A stretch of DNA of 64,000 nt from Acidithiobacillus sp. (GTDB taxonomy: Bacteria > Pseudomonadota > Gammaproteobacteria > Acidithiobacillales > Acidithiobacillaceae): NCBI GenBank assembly GCA_028697715.1, contig JAQVDS010000003.1:1-64000 (forward strand), given 5' to 3'. Position 1 is the stretch's first letter. The number at the start of each line of letters is the position of its first letter. This document shows positions 6,390-15,031 of the stretch, one piece after another. Under the pieces are notes generated by a model that saw only the letters and a program-made list of their open reading frames with translations, made no database searches and was not told where the DNA came from. Position numbers and translations under genes: made by a program.

Positions 6390-8042
6390 TCAATTGATGG
6401 TGCCGGATGCTTCTGCTTGCCAGCTGACGATGCGCCGCTCTTGGCGCGAGAACTCCACGCCGACCTCGATGACCTGATCGATGTCCGGCGCGCCGCGGTA
6501 CTTGGCGGCGTAGTCCCTGGCCTGGAGTTGCGCCATGGCGCTATTCCTTTCGGTGCTCGCCTTTTCAGGATCATCGACCACCTTGAACTCGAAGACCCAG
6601 GCGGTGCCGCCATGTTTGACGGTCAGATCGCATTGGCCCTCGTTCATGACATCCTCGGCGATGATTTCCACCCCCAGGCTGGCCAGATGGCTGTAGCAGA
6701 CACTGGCGAAGTAGCCCTCGTAGCGGGCAATGGGGTTGTTGCGGTACCAGTCATGCGGAATGGACGCAAAGAGGCGCTCGAAGTGCGCCTGCAGGGCGGC
6801 GGTATCGCCGGAAGAAAGTGCGTAGAAGAGGGCGCGCAACGGTGCGGAGCGCGGTTGCGGGTGCCAGAGCTGGAATAGAGCCTCGTTCAGCGCTTGACGC
6901 ACTTCTTGATTGGGAACCGTCAGGCGATATTCGGTGATGCCTGCCAGTCGTTCGGTCTCACGGATGGTCAGATATCCGGTCTGCCAGAGCATGGCCTCGG
7001 GCTCGATGCCATCGACGTCGAAGGAGGACAGTAGCTGCTCGCTGGCGTAGAGCCCTTCGAGCCTGGGCGTGAAGAAATCTCGGGCTTTGAGCCAGTTGAC
7101 CAGGAAGGTGGGTGTGCCGGTCTCGAACCAGTGGGCGCGGAACTCGCGCAGCCGCAGCAGCAGAAGAACATCAAAGGGATTGTAAACGGACTCTGCGCCC
7201 CAGGCGTAGCCATTGTACCAGCGCTGCACCTCGGCGCGGTCCAAAGGCTGGCCGGCCTCGGCGGCAGCGGCAAATTCCGGCGCGAAGACGCTGTCCAGGT
7301 CCGCCTCGGTATAGCCGCAGATACTGCTGAAGGCTGGGTCCAGCGTTAGATCGTAGAGGTTGTTGAGCCCGGAAAAGATGGAAACTTTGCTGAACTTGGA
7401 CACCCCAGTGAGGAAGACGAAGCGCAGGTCGGCGTCGCGGCCCTTGAGGACGCTGTAGAGGTTGCGCAGGCCCTCGCGCATGGCGCGGGCGATCTCGGGT
7501 TCGGTGAGGTTGTCGAGGATGGGCTTGTCGTATTCGTCTACCAGCACCACGGCGCGTTGGTCATAGCGGGCGGCGGCATCGCTGATGAGCTCGGCAAAGC
7601 TGCCGGCGATGTCTTCCGGGTCGATCAGAGCGACGCCCAGTCGTTCGGCATTCTCTCGCAGTTGTCGGCGGATGCTGCGTTCGAGTTGCTCCCGCCGCTC
7701 CAGTCTGCCTTCGGCAAAGGAGAGGCGAATGACGGGATGGCGCTTGTCCCAGTCCCAATGATCGGCCAAGTACAGGCGCGAGCGATCGGCGGCCTTGGGC
7801 TCGGCGCCCAGGGCAATTGCCGCCTCGCCGCCCTCAAAGAGTACCCGATTGCCGGCAAAGGCCTCGGCCAGGGTATCGAGAAAGAGCGACTTGCCGAAGC
7901 GGCGCGGGCGAGAAAGGAAAAATGCCTTGCCACCCTCGGCCAGTTTCGCAATCAAGGGGGTTTTGTCGACGTAGTAGCAGCCTTCGTCCCGGACCTGACG
8001 AAAGGTCTGGATGCCGATGGGCAACTGGTGGCGGGTGCTCAT
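6390..8042 (-). CDS. AAA-ATPase-like / PD-(D/E)XK nuclease-superfamily protein, copy 2
   Basis: This 550-residue paralogue of copies 1 and 3 has the Walker A SRPRRFGKS near residues 44-52, VVLVDEYDKPI near 165-175 and the nuclease-like CDLTVKHGGTAWVFEFK at the end. Up to LWQTGYLTIR it is nearly identical to copy 1. From LQAHFERLFASIPHDWY to the end it is nearly identical to copy 3. Only about 60 residues between are its own (ETERLAGITEYRLTVPNQEV onwards). It is therefore a chimera of the other two, best explained by recombination or gene conversion. The ATG follows the shared 78-bp leader. The function of this family is unproven. Confidence 0.9.
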   Translation of the reverse strand: MSTRHQLPIGIQTFRQVRDEGCYYVDKTPLIAKLAEGGKAFFLSRPRRFGKSLFLDTLAEAFAGNRVLFEGGEAAIALGAEPKAADRSRLYLADHWDWDKRHPVIRLSFAEGRLERREQLERSIRRQLRENAERLGVALIDPEDIAGSFAELISDAAARYDQRAVVLVDEYDKPILDNLTEPEIARAMREGLRNLYSVLKGRDADLRFVFLTGVSKFSKVSIFSGLNNLYDLTLDPAFSSICGYTEADLDSVFAPEFAAAAEAGQPLDRAEVQRWYNGYAWGAESVYNPFDVLLLLRLREFRAHWFETGTPTFLVNWLKARDFFTPRLEGLYASEQLLSSFDVDGIEPEAMLWQTGYLTIRETERLAGITEYRLTVPNQEVRQALNEALFQLWHPQPRSAPLRALFYALSSGDTAALQAHFERLFASIPHDWYRNNPIARYEGYFASVCYSHLASLGVEIIAEDVMNEGQCDLTVKHGGTAWVFEFKVVDDPEKASTERNSAMAQLQARDYAAKYRGAPDIDQVIEVGVEFSRQERRIVSWQAEASGTIN

Positions 8043-8117
8043 GTGCGGAAGACTCCGGAACCTGATGAGAATACTCCTGATTCTGCAAGAAGTTTTGCGC
8101 AGAGGGAAGGGAGGGAT
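8040..8117 (-). repeat. 78-bp leader repeat of nuclease-ATPase copy 2
   Basis: It is identical to the leader of copy 3 over essentially its whole length and differs from that of copy 1 at about two positions. Sequence identity stops abruptly at its outer end, where the sulfotransferase stub region begins. Confidence 0.85.
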
Positions 8118-8194
8118 GAGGCCGCAGTACTTTCTATGCTCGATGCTTGGCTCTTGTTACCATTGGCACCGCTACTTCTGACACTGAGACATAC

Positions 8195-8305
8195 ATGAGC
8201 CGGGAGGCGATCTTCATTCACTCGCTGTGGCGCTCGGGGAGCACTTGGCTTTTCGAACACGTCCTTTGCGCCGATCGTCTTGCCGCGGCAAGATGGAAAG
8301 AATGA
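8195..8305 (+). pseudogene. Sulfotransferase N-terminal stub
   Basis: The frame MSREAIFIHSLWRSGSTWLF carries the 5'-phosphosulfate loop motif RSGSTWL found at the start of sulfotransferases that use PAPS. It ends at a TGA after 36 codons, so the remaining 200 or more residues of a normal enzyme are missing. The TGA overlaps the likely ATG of the FkbH-like gene (ATGA), so the stub may now act as a translated leader. The loss probably came from a deletion joining it to the next gene. Confidence 0.55.
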
Positions 8306-10086
8306 AACGTTTCTTGCCGGGCGTGTCCTGGATGGCTGTTGGTCTTCGTGGCCAACCCAAGACTTCCACAAGCCACCAAGCCTTTCTCGCTGCCCTGGAG
8401 CAAGGTGACAGGCCGAGCCGGGGTTTTTCTATACTCCTCTGGGGAGGCTGCATCGCCGAAGCGCTGGCCCGCGGAGCGCTCCCGGATTGGCAGGTGGAGC
8501 ACGTTCTCTATCAGTCGGGTTTACATGAGCGTCCACAAATCCCCGCCGGGAAGTCCTATGATGCGCTGATCCTGGCGCTTTCGTTGCGCACGGTGATGGG
8601 GCAGGCGGCGCAACGCCTGTTGGGTTTTCATGACGCGGATCGGCTGGCCTTGCGTTCTTTGCCAGCAGAGGAGTCTTTGCCGATTGCCAAGGAAATATTG
8701 CGGGAGCTCCTGCAAAACGTGATAGAAGGCGTAGATGGTCGTTTTCCGGTTTTGCTGCCTTCCTTTGTCGAGCCGCCGCCGAGCGAAACCGGCCTCTTTC
8801 AGGCGCGCAGTCCCCAAAGTCTCTATCGCATGGCGCGTGACCTGAACGATCACTTGAGCGTGACTGCGACTGGCCAGAATGGGGTTTTTTATCTGGAAAC
8901 CAACGACCTTCTGCGTCGCCACGGAGATCTGCGGATTTACGACGGCTATGATCTTTGCTTTGCTCATGCTGGCCTGCGTCACACGAAAAAAACTGCTTTT
9001 TACTCTGCATTATTTGCACGTATCGAGGCGATGCTGGAGGCATTGGCAGCGGATCGACAGCAGCCCATCAAGGCGATCATCACGGATCTGGACAATACCC
9101 TGTGGAAGGGCGTGCTGGCGGAGATGGACGAGCTCGTTCCCGGTGATCATACCGAGGGCTGGCCGATTGGCTACGCTGAGGCACTGCTAATCTGCAAGCA
9201 GCGGGGAATTCTGCTCGCCATCTGTTCCAAGAACGATGACGCGCAAACCCGCATCAATTTTGATAAGGTCTGGTACGGGCGGCTGCGGCTGGATGATTTT
9301 GCCAGTATTCGTATTAACTGGCGGCCCAAATCCGAGAATATCCGCGAGATTCTGGCGGAACTCAACATCCTGCCTGAGCATGCCCTGTTCATTGACGACA
9401 ACCCACTGGAGATTGCCGAGGTGCAGCGCGCCTTTCCCCAGATGCGCACTCTGAGCGGCGATCCACACCGTTGGCGCATGGAGCTGATCTACGGCGTTCC
9501 CACGCAGGTTCCCCGGCTGAGCGAAGAGGCGGCGCAGCGTACCGAATTGTTGCAGGCTAAAGTCCAACGCGAGCAGATGGCGGCCACGGCATCCGATCGC
9601 GAGGGCTACCTACGGGATTTGCAACTCCGGGCGGAGATTCGCTCGATTCATGCCGATGACAAGGCTTTTGACCGGGCCGTGGAGCTCATCAACCGCACCA
9701 ATCAATTCAATACCACGGGGCGGCGTTGGAGCGCTGCGGAGCTGCGGCGTTTTGATGGAGACGGTGGACGACTGTGGATCTTGCGCGCGGCAGATCGTTT
9801 TGCCGAACATGGCATTGTTGGCGTTGCGTTGATTCAGTCAGGGCGCTTGCGGCAGATGGTGCTTTCCTGCCGGGTCTTTGGCCTGGGGCTGGAAGATGCC
9901 TTTCTGGCGCAGATGGTGGCCAAAAACCCGCCACCGGAGCCGCTGCGGGCGGACTGGCAGGACACCGGTCGCAATGCTACGGCGCGTCAGTTTCTGGAGC
10001 GTCACTTTGCGCCGGAGGAGGGCGGGGAGGGATGGGTGCTGCACATGCTTCCTGAATGGCCGGAACATATTGGCGCTTTGGCATGA
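8302..10086 (+). CDS. FkbH-like HAD-IIIC family protein
   Basis: This protein of about 594 residues has the central HAD motif ITDLDNTLWKG, with Asp at about 262 and 264. Downstream it has AICSKNDD and FIDDNPLE, and a C-terminal acetyltransferase-like part (NRTNQFNTTGRRWS). This layout is typical of FkbH-like proteins, which load small acyl groups such as glyceryl units onto carrier proteins or act in surface glycan and polyketide pathways. The N-terminal segment RGFSILLWGGCIAEAL looks like the family start. The exact start is uncertain: 8302 follows a GGAAAG site and overlaps the sulfotransferase stub stop, while 8227, 8293 and 8332 are possible. It is followed by a glycosyltransferase, suggesting a cell-surface modification locus. 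Confidence 0.8.
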   Translation: MKRFLPGVSWMAVGLRGQPKTSTSHQAFLAALEQGDRPSRGFSILLWGGCIAEALARGALPDWQVEHVLYQSGLHERPQIPAGKSYDALILALSLRTVMGQAAQRLLGFHDADRLALRSLPAEESLPIAKEILRELLQNVIEGVDGRFPVLLPSFVEPPPSETGLFQARSPQSLYRMARDLNDHLSVTATGQNGVFYLETNDLLRRHGDLRIYDGYDLCFAHAGLRHTKKTAFYSALFARIEAMLEALAADRQQPIKAIITDLDNTLWKGVLAEMDELVPGDHTEGWPIGYAEALLICKQRGILLAICSKNDDAQTRINFDKVWYGRLRLDDFASIRINWRPKSENIREILAELNILPEHALFIDDNPLEIAEVQRAFPQMRTLSGDPHRWRMELIYGVPTQVPRLSEEAAQRTELLQAKVQREQMAATASDREGYLRDLQLRAEIRSIHADDKAFDRAVELINRTNQFNTTGRRWSAAELRRFDGDGGRLWILRAADRFAEHGIVGVALIQSGRLRQMVLSCRVFGLGLEDAFLAQMVAKNPPPEPLRADWQDTGRNATARQFLERHFAPEEGGEGWVLHMLPEWPEHIGALA

Positions 10087-10174
10087 ACGATATGCTTTGC
10101 TCATCCTTTCTCGGGCTGGCAAGATGCGTTTCTCGCTCTGATTTTGATGAATTGGCTAAGTAAAAGGTGTCCAT

Positions 10175-11728
10175 TTGAAAGACTCTTCGCCGCTCTCCGT
10201 TTGGATGGAATTGCGTCCCGCTCTGGACGGCTTTTACGGCATTCCCCAGGAAACCCGTTTGCTGTTCAGCGCGTTGGCAGGCCTGGACAATTTGGATTTG
10301 GCTGGCTTCTTGCAGATGTCCAAGCGTCGCCTGCGCGGTGGTGTGTATGGTCGTTCTGTGGGCAATGCGGGCGACCAGATCCAGCACGCTTCGCAGGTGC
10401 TGGTGTCACTCAAGGGGCAAACCTCCTTCGACTGGAAAACGACGGTGGCCGAATGGCTGCAGGAGCAGGGCGCGGACCTGCGCCTGCGCTGGCGGACCTG
10501 GTTGAGTGGATATATTGCCGTGGGGCAGTTTGATGGCGGTCCCTTTGCGGATTATCTATGGCAGGAGTTATTTGGCCGGAGCCTGCCGGCCTCCGAGCGC
10601 GAGCGGGTACTACGGCACAGTCGCTATCGTGTCTGTGCCGAACCCTGGCGCTGGATGCATCTGGCCGGAATCGAGCGGGCACAGGTGCTGGGCCGCTCTC
10701 GCTATCCGCGTGTCGATACCCGCGGTGCAGATGTCCTGATTGCGCAGACGCCTTTCCCTGGGCGGGTACGCCGAGGGACGGAGTTGGTGGTGCACTATCA
10801 CGATGCCATCCCGGTACTCATGCCCCATACCATCTCTGATCGCGCTTTCCATCAGGCCAGCCACTACCATGCGCTGGCGGCCAACGTGAGAGATGGGGCG
10901 TGGTTTGCCTGTGTGTCCGAAACCACCCGGCAGGATCTCTTGCGCCTCTTTCCCAGCGCCGAGGCGCGCTCTGCTACCTTATACAATATGATTCCGTCAC
11001 ATTATCGGCCAACCGAGCCGGAGCCTGAGCGAATCCCCGGTATCGTGCGCCGCTATAGTCATGTAGAGTTTGTGGGCAAAAAGCCGCTGAAAACCTGGGT
11101 CCTGCACCGTCGCTTTAGGTCGGAGGAGGCGCGGGCAGAATTTCTGCAGCGCACCCTGGGGCCCGGTGCACGGTTTCTGCTGATGGTGTCCACTATCGAA
11201 CCGCGTAAGAATCATGGGCGCCTGCTGGCGGCCTGGGAGGCGCTCCATGCCGAAGATCCGGAGCTGCGCCTGATTCTAGTGGGGCATATCGGCTGGGACT
11301 ACGAGCAGGCGCTGGACGCCATGCTTCCGTGGCTGGAGGAGGGAAGCCTTTTTCTCCTGCAAAATGTCCCGAGCGACAACCTGCGTCTGCTCTTTCGCCA
11401 GGCCCTGGTGACGGTCTGCCCGAGCGTGGGCGAGGGATTTGATTTTTCCGGCATCGAGGCCATGCGCTGCGGTGGCGTGACGGTGGCGTCCGATATCCCA
11501 GTGCATCGCGAGGTCTATGGCGCGGCCACGGAATACTTCGATCCCTATGACACCGCCAGCCTGGTGGCTACCTTGCGCCCTTTGCTTTATGGTGGCGAGG
11601 CAGAGGCGCGGCGGGAGGCCCTGCGTGCCCAAGGGGTCCGTCACAGTGAACGCTACCTGCCTGAACGCATACTACCCCAGTGGGAAGCGTTCCTGCAGCG
11701 AGTGGTTTCGCGCGGGCGGGCGTCGTAG
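10175..11728 (+). CDS. Glycosyltransferase, GT4-like (family 1)
   Basis: This 517-residue enzyme has the GT-B C-terminal domain: MVSTIEPRKNHGRLLAAW (about residue 335), LILVGHIGWDYE, LLFRQALVTVCPSVGEGFD and SGIEAMRCGGVTVASDIP. These are the nucleotide-sugar binding signatures of GT4 transferases. The TTG start is chosen because AAAGGTG lies five bases upstream; an ATG lies ten codons further in. It would add a sugar to a surface polymer or lipid at the cytoplasmic face, with acceptor unknown. Together with the FkbH-like gene it makes a two-gene cell-surface pair flanked by nuclease-ATPase copies 2 and 3. Confidence 0.85.
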   Translation: MKDSSPLSVWMELRPALDGFYGIPQETRLLFSALAGLDNLDLAGFLQMSKRRLRGGVYGRSVGNAGDQIQHASQVLVSLKGQTSFDWKTTVAEWLQEQGADLRLRWRTWLSGYIAVGQFDGGPFADYLWQELFGRSLPASERERVLRHSRYRVCAEPWRWMHLAGIERAQVLGRSRYPRVDTRGADVLIAQTPFPGRVRRGTELVVHYHDAIPVLMPHTISDRAFHQASHYHALAANVRDGAWFACVSETTRQDLLRLFPSAEARSATLYNMIPSHYRPTEPEPERIPGIVRRYSHVEFVGKKPLKTWVLHRRFRSEEARAEFLQRTLGPGARFLLMVSTIEPRKNHGRLLAAWEALHAEDPELRLILVGHIGWDYEQALDAMLPWLEEGSLFLLQNVPSDNLRLLFRQALVTVCPSVGEGFDFSGIEAMRCGGVTVASDIPVHREVYGAATEYFDPYDTASLVATLRPLLYGGEAEARREALRAQGVRHSERYLPERILPQWEAFLQRVVSRGRAS

Positions 11729-11771
11729 TGCCATATGCCATTGGGGGACGGGAATCCCAGAAATAAGTGAC

Positions 11772-13433
11772 TCAGGCAAGCGGCGCGGATAGCTCCGCCT
11801 GCCAGCTGACGATGCGCCGCTCTTGGCGCGAGAACTCCACGCCGACCTCGATGACCTGAGCGATGCCCGGCGCGCCGCGATACTTGGCGGCGTAGTCCCT
11901 GGCCTGGAGTTGCGCCATGGCGCTATTCCTTTCGGTGCTCGCCTTTTCAGGATCATCGACCACCTTGAACTCGAAGACCCAGGCGGTGCCGCCGTGTTTG
12001 ACGGTCAAATCGCATTGGCCCTCGTTCATGACATCCTCGGCGATGATTTCCACCCCCAGGCTGGCCAGATGGCTGTAGCAGACACTGGCGAAATAGCCCT
12101 CGTAGCGGGCAATGGGGTTGTTGCGATACCAGTCATGCGGAATGGACGCAAAGAGGCGCTCGAAGTGCGCCTGCAGAGCGGCGATGTCGCCTTTAGCCAA
12201 TATTTGATAGAGCGCGAGTGCCGCGTTTACGGTGGCACGTCCAGCATCGGGCATCCAGCCATTGAGTAATGCCCGGTTCAGGGCCGTGCGCACCTCATGG
12301 TTTGGCAAGCGCAGCCGATACAGCCCGCCCTGTGGGGTGTTCAGGCGCTCAGCAATGGTCAGATACCCGGTCTGCCAGAGCATCGCTTCGGGCGCAATCC
12401 AGTCGACATCAAAGGCGGACAGAAGGTCATCATCGGCGAGCATCCTCTCGAGCCGCGGGGTGAAGAAGCCCTTTTCCTGGAGCCAGTTGACCAGGAAGGT
12501 GGGTGTGCCGGTCTCGAACCAGTGGGCGCGAAATTCGCGTTTATCGAACAAGAGTAGCAGATCGAAAGGGTTATAGACCGACTCTGCGCCCCAAGCGTAG
12601 CCATTGTACCAGCGCTGCACCTCGGTGCGGTCCAGAGGCCGGCCGGCCTCGGCGGCAGCGGTAAACTCTGGTGCGAAGACGCTGTCCAGGTCCGCCTCGG
12701 TATAGCCGCAGAGGGTGCTGTAGCGGGCATCGATGGTGATGTCGTTGAGGTTATTCAGCCCGGAAAAGATGGAAACCTTGCTGAACTTGGACACCCCGGT
12801 GAGGAAGACGAAGCGCAGGTCGGCGTCGCGGCCCTTGAGGACGCTGTAGAGGTTGCCCAGGCCCTCGCGCATGGCGCGGGCGATCTCGGGTTCGGTGAGG
12901 TTGTCGAGGATGGGCTTGTCGTATTCGTCTACCAGCACTACGCTTCGCTGGCCATAGCGGGCGGCGGCATCACTGATCAGCTCGGCAAAGCTGCCGGCGA
13001 TGTCTTCCGGATCGACCAGGGCAATGCCCAGGCCTTCGGCATTCTCTCGCAGTTGTCGGCGGATGCTGCGTTCGAGTTGCTCCCGCCGCTCCAGTCTGCC
13101 TTCGGCAAAGGAGAGGCGAATGACGGGATGGCGCTTGTCCCAGTCCCAATGATCGGCCAGGTACAGGCGCGAGCGATCGGCGGCCTTGGGATCGGCGCCC
13201 AGGGCAATTGCCGCCTCGCCGCCCTCAAAGAGTACCCGATTGCCGGCAAAGGCCTCGGCCAGGGTATCGAGCAGCAGCGACTTGCCGAAGCGGCGCGGGC
13301 GAGAGAGAAAGTACACGCTGCTACCCTCTGCCAGTTGGGCAATCAAGGGGGTTTTGTCGACGTAGTAGCAGTCTTCCTCGCGTAGCTTGGCGAAGGTCTG
13401 GATGCCGATGGGCAACTGGCGGCGGGTGCTCAT
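11772..13433 (-). CDS. AAA-ATPase-like / PD-(D/E)XK nuclease-superfamily protein, copy 3
   Basis: This 553-residue paralogue starts MSTRRQLPIGIQTFAKLREE. It keeps the Walker A SRPRRFGKS, the Walker B VVLVDEYDKPI and a C-terminal FEFKVVDD. The N-terminal 290 residues are close to copies 1 and 2. The middle (FDKREFRAHW, QEKGFFTPRLERMLADDDLL, WIAPEAM, LNTPQGGLYRLRLPNHEVR) is distinct. The last 130 residues are almost those of copy 2. The start follows the shared leader. It faces the glycosyltransferase gene with 43 bases between the two ends. Confidence 0.9.
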   Translation of the reverse strand: MSTRRQLPIGIQTFAKLREEDCYYVDKTPLIAQLAEGSSVYFLSRPRRFGKSLLLDTLAEAFAGNRVLFEGGEAAIALGADPKAADRSRLYLADHWDWDKRHPVIRLSFAEGRLERREQLERSIRRQLRENAEGLGIALVDPEDIAGSFAELISDAAARYGQRSVVLVDEYDKPILDNLTEPEIARAMREGLGNLYSVLKGRDADLRFVFLTGVSKFSKVSIFSGLNNLNDITIDARYSTLCGYTEADLDSVFAPEFTAAAEAGRPLDRTEVQRWYNGYAWGAESVYNPFDLLLLFDKREFRAHWFETGTPTFLVNWLQEKGFFTPRLERMLADDDLLSAFDVDWIAPEAMLWQTGYLTIAERLNTPQGGLYRLRLPNHEVRTALNRALLNGWMPDAGRATVNAALALYQILAKGDIAALQAHFERLFASIPHDWYRNNPIARYEGYFASVCYSHLASLGVEIIAEDVMNEGQCDLTVKHGGTAWVFEFKVVDDPEKASTERNSAMAQLQARDYAAKYRGAPGIAQVIEVGVEFSRQERRIVSWQAELSAPLA

Positions 13434-13508
13434 GTGCGGAAGACTCCGGAACCTGATGAGAATACTCCTGATTCTGCAAGAAGTTTTGCGCAGAGGGAAG
13501 GGAGGGAT
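13431..13508 (-). repeat. 78-bp leader repeat of nuclease-ATPase copy 3
   Basis: It matches the copy 2 leader without a visible difference. Its outer end marks the right border of the mosaic region, after which the usp promoter begins within about a dozen bases. Confidence 0.85.
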
Positions 13509-13519
13509 GTGGCTCAAGG

Positions 13520-13549
13520 TCGACAGTCGCTCTATGGTTTCGGTATGAT
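13520..13549 (+). promoter_or_regulatory. Sigma-70-type promoter of the usp-tauE operon
   Basis: TCGACA and TATGAT are separated by 18 bases and end about 30 bases before the usp ATG. The -10 box covers the ATG at 13545, which argues against that codon as the translation start. Confidence 0.45.
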
Positions 13550-13580
13550 CCGACGCAAAATCTTTCGGTGGGGGGCACAG

Positions 13581-14120
13581 ATGGCAGAACATTTGATACT
13601 GGCGGCCGTAGATGGCTCGCAAAATGCTCTGGTGGCAGCGGGCGCGGCGGCGCGCTTTGCGAGCCTGCTTTCTGGGCACTTGGGGCTAGTGACAGTCCTG
13701 CAGGTGCCACGGTCGCCAATGGGCTTTGGCAGTGGCGTGTTTTCGGAGGGGCTTCGCGATCGATTGCTGGAAGATGCGCGCGCCGAGGCCGAAAAGAATC
13801 TGCAGGGCGTTGCGGAACGAATTCATGAGGCCTGTGGGCTGGGGATGCCGGAATATTTCATTGCGGTTGGTGCCCCCGAAGTCGAGATCCCGAAAATTGT
13901 CGCAGCCAACGAGGGCGTGATCATGGTGGTTGTCGGTCGCCAGGGCTTCGGCACCGAGGGCAAGCCGCGTGGGCTCCCACATGCTTTGGGAAATCTTGGC
14001 GCCAAGCTCAGTCTGAGTCTGAGGGTGCCGGTACTCACGGTGCCCGCCGACGCTCTGGAGGGACAGATCTGCCCTGGCATCGAGAATCTGCGATCTGAAG
14101 TACGCGACGAGGAGGCCTGA
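13581..14120 (+). CDS. UspA-family universal stress protein
   Basis: This 179-residue protein begins MAEHLILAAVDGSQNALVAA, the Usp strand and phosphate loop. It ends with VVVGRQGFGTEG followed by a conserved C-terminal segment (LSLSLRVPVLTVPA), as in ATP-binding Usp proteins, although the typical G-2x-G-9x-G(S/T) loop is imperfect. It is the first gene of an operon with a TauE transporter two bases downstream. The start with GGTGGGGGG about eight bases upstream is preferred over an ATG 12 codons earlier that lies in the -10 box. Confidence 0.85.
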   Translation: MAEHLILAAVDGSQNALVAAGAAARFASLLSGHLGLVTVLQVPRSPMGFGSGVFSEGLRDRLLEDARAEAEKNLQGVAERIHEACGLGMPEYFIAVGAPEVEIPKIVAANEGVIMVVVGRQGFGTEGKPRGLPHALGNLGAKLSLSLRVPVLTVPADALEGQICPGIENLRSEVRDEEA

Positions 14121-14122
14121 AC

Positions 14123-15031
14123 GTGGATCTCTACCTGCCCATTGCCCACATGGATATCAACATCGCCATGATCGTGGGTTTTGGCCTGATTGTTGGCTTC
14201 CTCTCTGGACTCACGGGTGTGGGCGGTGGATTTCTCATTACCCCATTGCTGATCTTTGTTGGCGTGCCGCCACTGATCGCGGTGGGTACCGGCGCTGCAC
14301 AAATCGTCGGTGCCTCGGCGGTGGGTAGCTATGCCCACTGGCGTTTGGGAAATGTCGATATGCGCATGGCCGTCGTCCTGCTGATTGGAAGTTGGACGGG
14401 TGGTCTGCTGGGTGTGCATGTCGCAAAAATTCTCGAACAGGGCGGACATTTTGGACTGGTCGTTTCCTTCCTCTACGTGGTACTCCTGGGCTTCATCGGT
14501 ATTTCCATGTTGATCGAGGCGCTGATGGCCGTGCGCGGCAAGAAAAAGAGCAAGCCGGTGCAGGAGAAGAAATCGTCCTGGGTGGATCGCCTGCCATGGC
14601 AGATGGATTTCCCAGTGTCCGGCTTGCGGACGACGGTTCTGTTGCCCTTGGGCTTGGGAATTGCCGTGGGAGTGCTCACAGCGCTGATGGGTGTGGGCGG
14701 TGGTTTTGTCATGGTCCCGATCATGTTGTACGTGCTCAAGATGCCGACCAAGGTGGTGGTCGGTACGTCCTTGTTCCAGCTGCTCTTCACCACCGCAGAA
14801 GTCGGGATCTTGCAAGCCGGCATGAATCATGCGGTTGACCCCTACCTTGCGTTGGCGCTGGTCATTGGCTCGATTTTCGGTACCCAGTTCGGCGCCCGCC
14901 TGGGCGCGCGTATGCCCGGCGAGCAGCTTCGTCTTGTCCTTGCCCTGGTGGTGGTGGCCGTGGCGGTAAAGATGGGCCTGGGGCTGGTTATCCCGCCAGA
15001 GCATGTCTTCCAGGTCACGCAGGTGCTCTGA
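14123..15031 (+). CDS. TauE/SafE-family anion exporter
   Basis: This 302-residue inner-membrane protein has about eight hydrophobic segments and two repeats of the family signature: GLTGVGGGFLITPLLIF near residue 30 and ALMGVGGGFVMVPIMLYV near 190. TauE/SafE proteins move sulfite, sulfonates or other anions across the membrane. In a sulfur oxidiser, sulfite or sulfoacetate export is likely, but the substrate is not proven. It starts with GTG after an AGGAGG site that overlaps the end of usp. Its stop overlaps the next ATG (TGATG). Confidence 0.87.
   Translation: MDLYLPIAHMDINIAMIVGFGLIVGFLSGLTGVGGGFLITPLLIFVGVPPLIAVGTGAAQIVGASAVGSYAHWRLGNVDMRMAVVLLIGSWTGGLLGVHVAKILEQGGHFGLVVSFLYVVLLGFIGISMLIEALMAVRGKKKSKPVQEKKSSWVDRLPWQMDFPVSGLRTTVLLPLGLGIAVGVLTALMGVGGGFVMVPIMLYVLKMPTKVVVGTSLFQLLFTTAEVGILQAGMNHAVDPYLALALVIGSIFGTQFGARLGARMPGEQLRLVLALVVVAVAVKMGLGLVIPPEHVFQVTQVL

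Noticed and set aside
6218-6613. Minus-strand frame of 131 codons between GNAT fragment and nuclease-ATPase copy 2
   Set aside because: Most of it is the copy 2 end in another frame; the rest has no family match or ribosome binding site.
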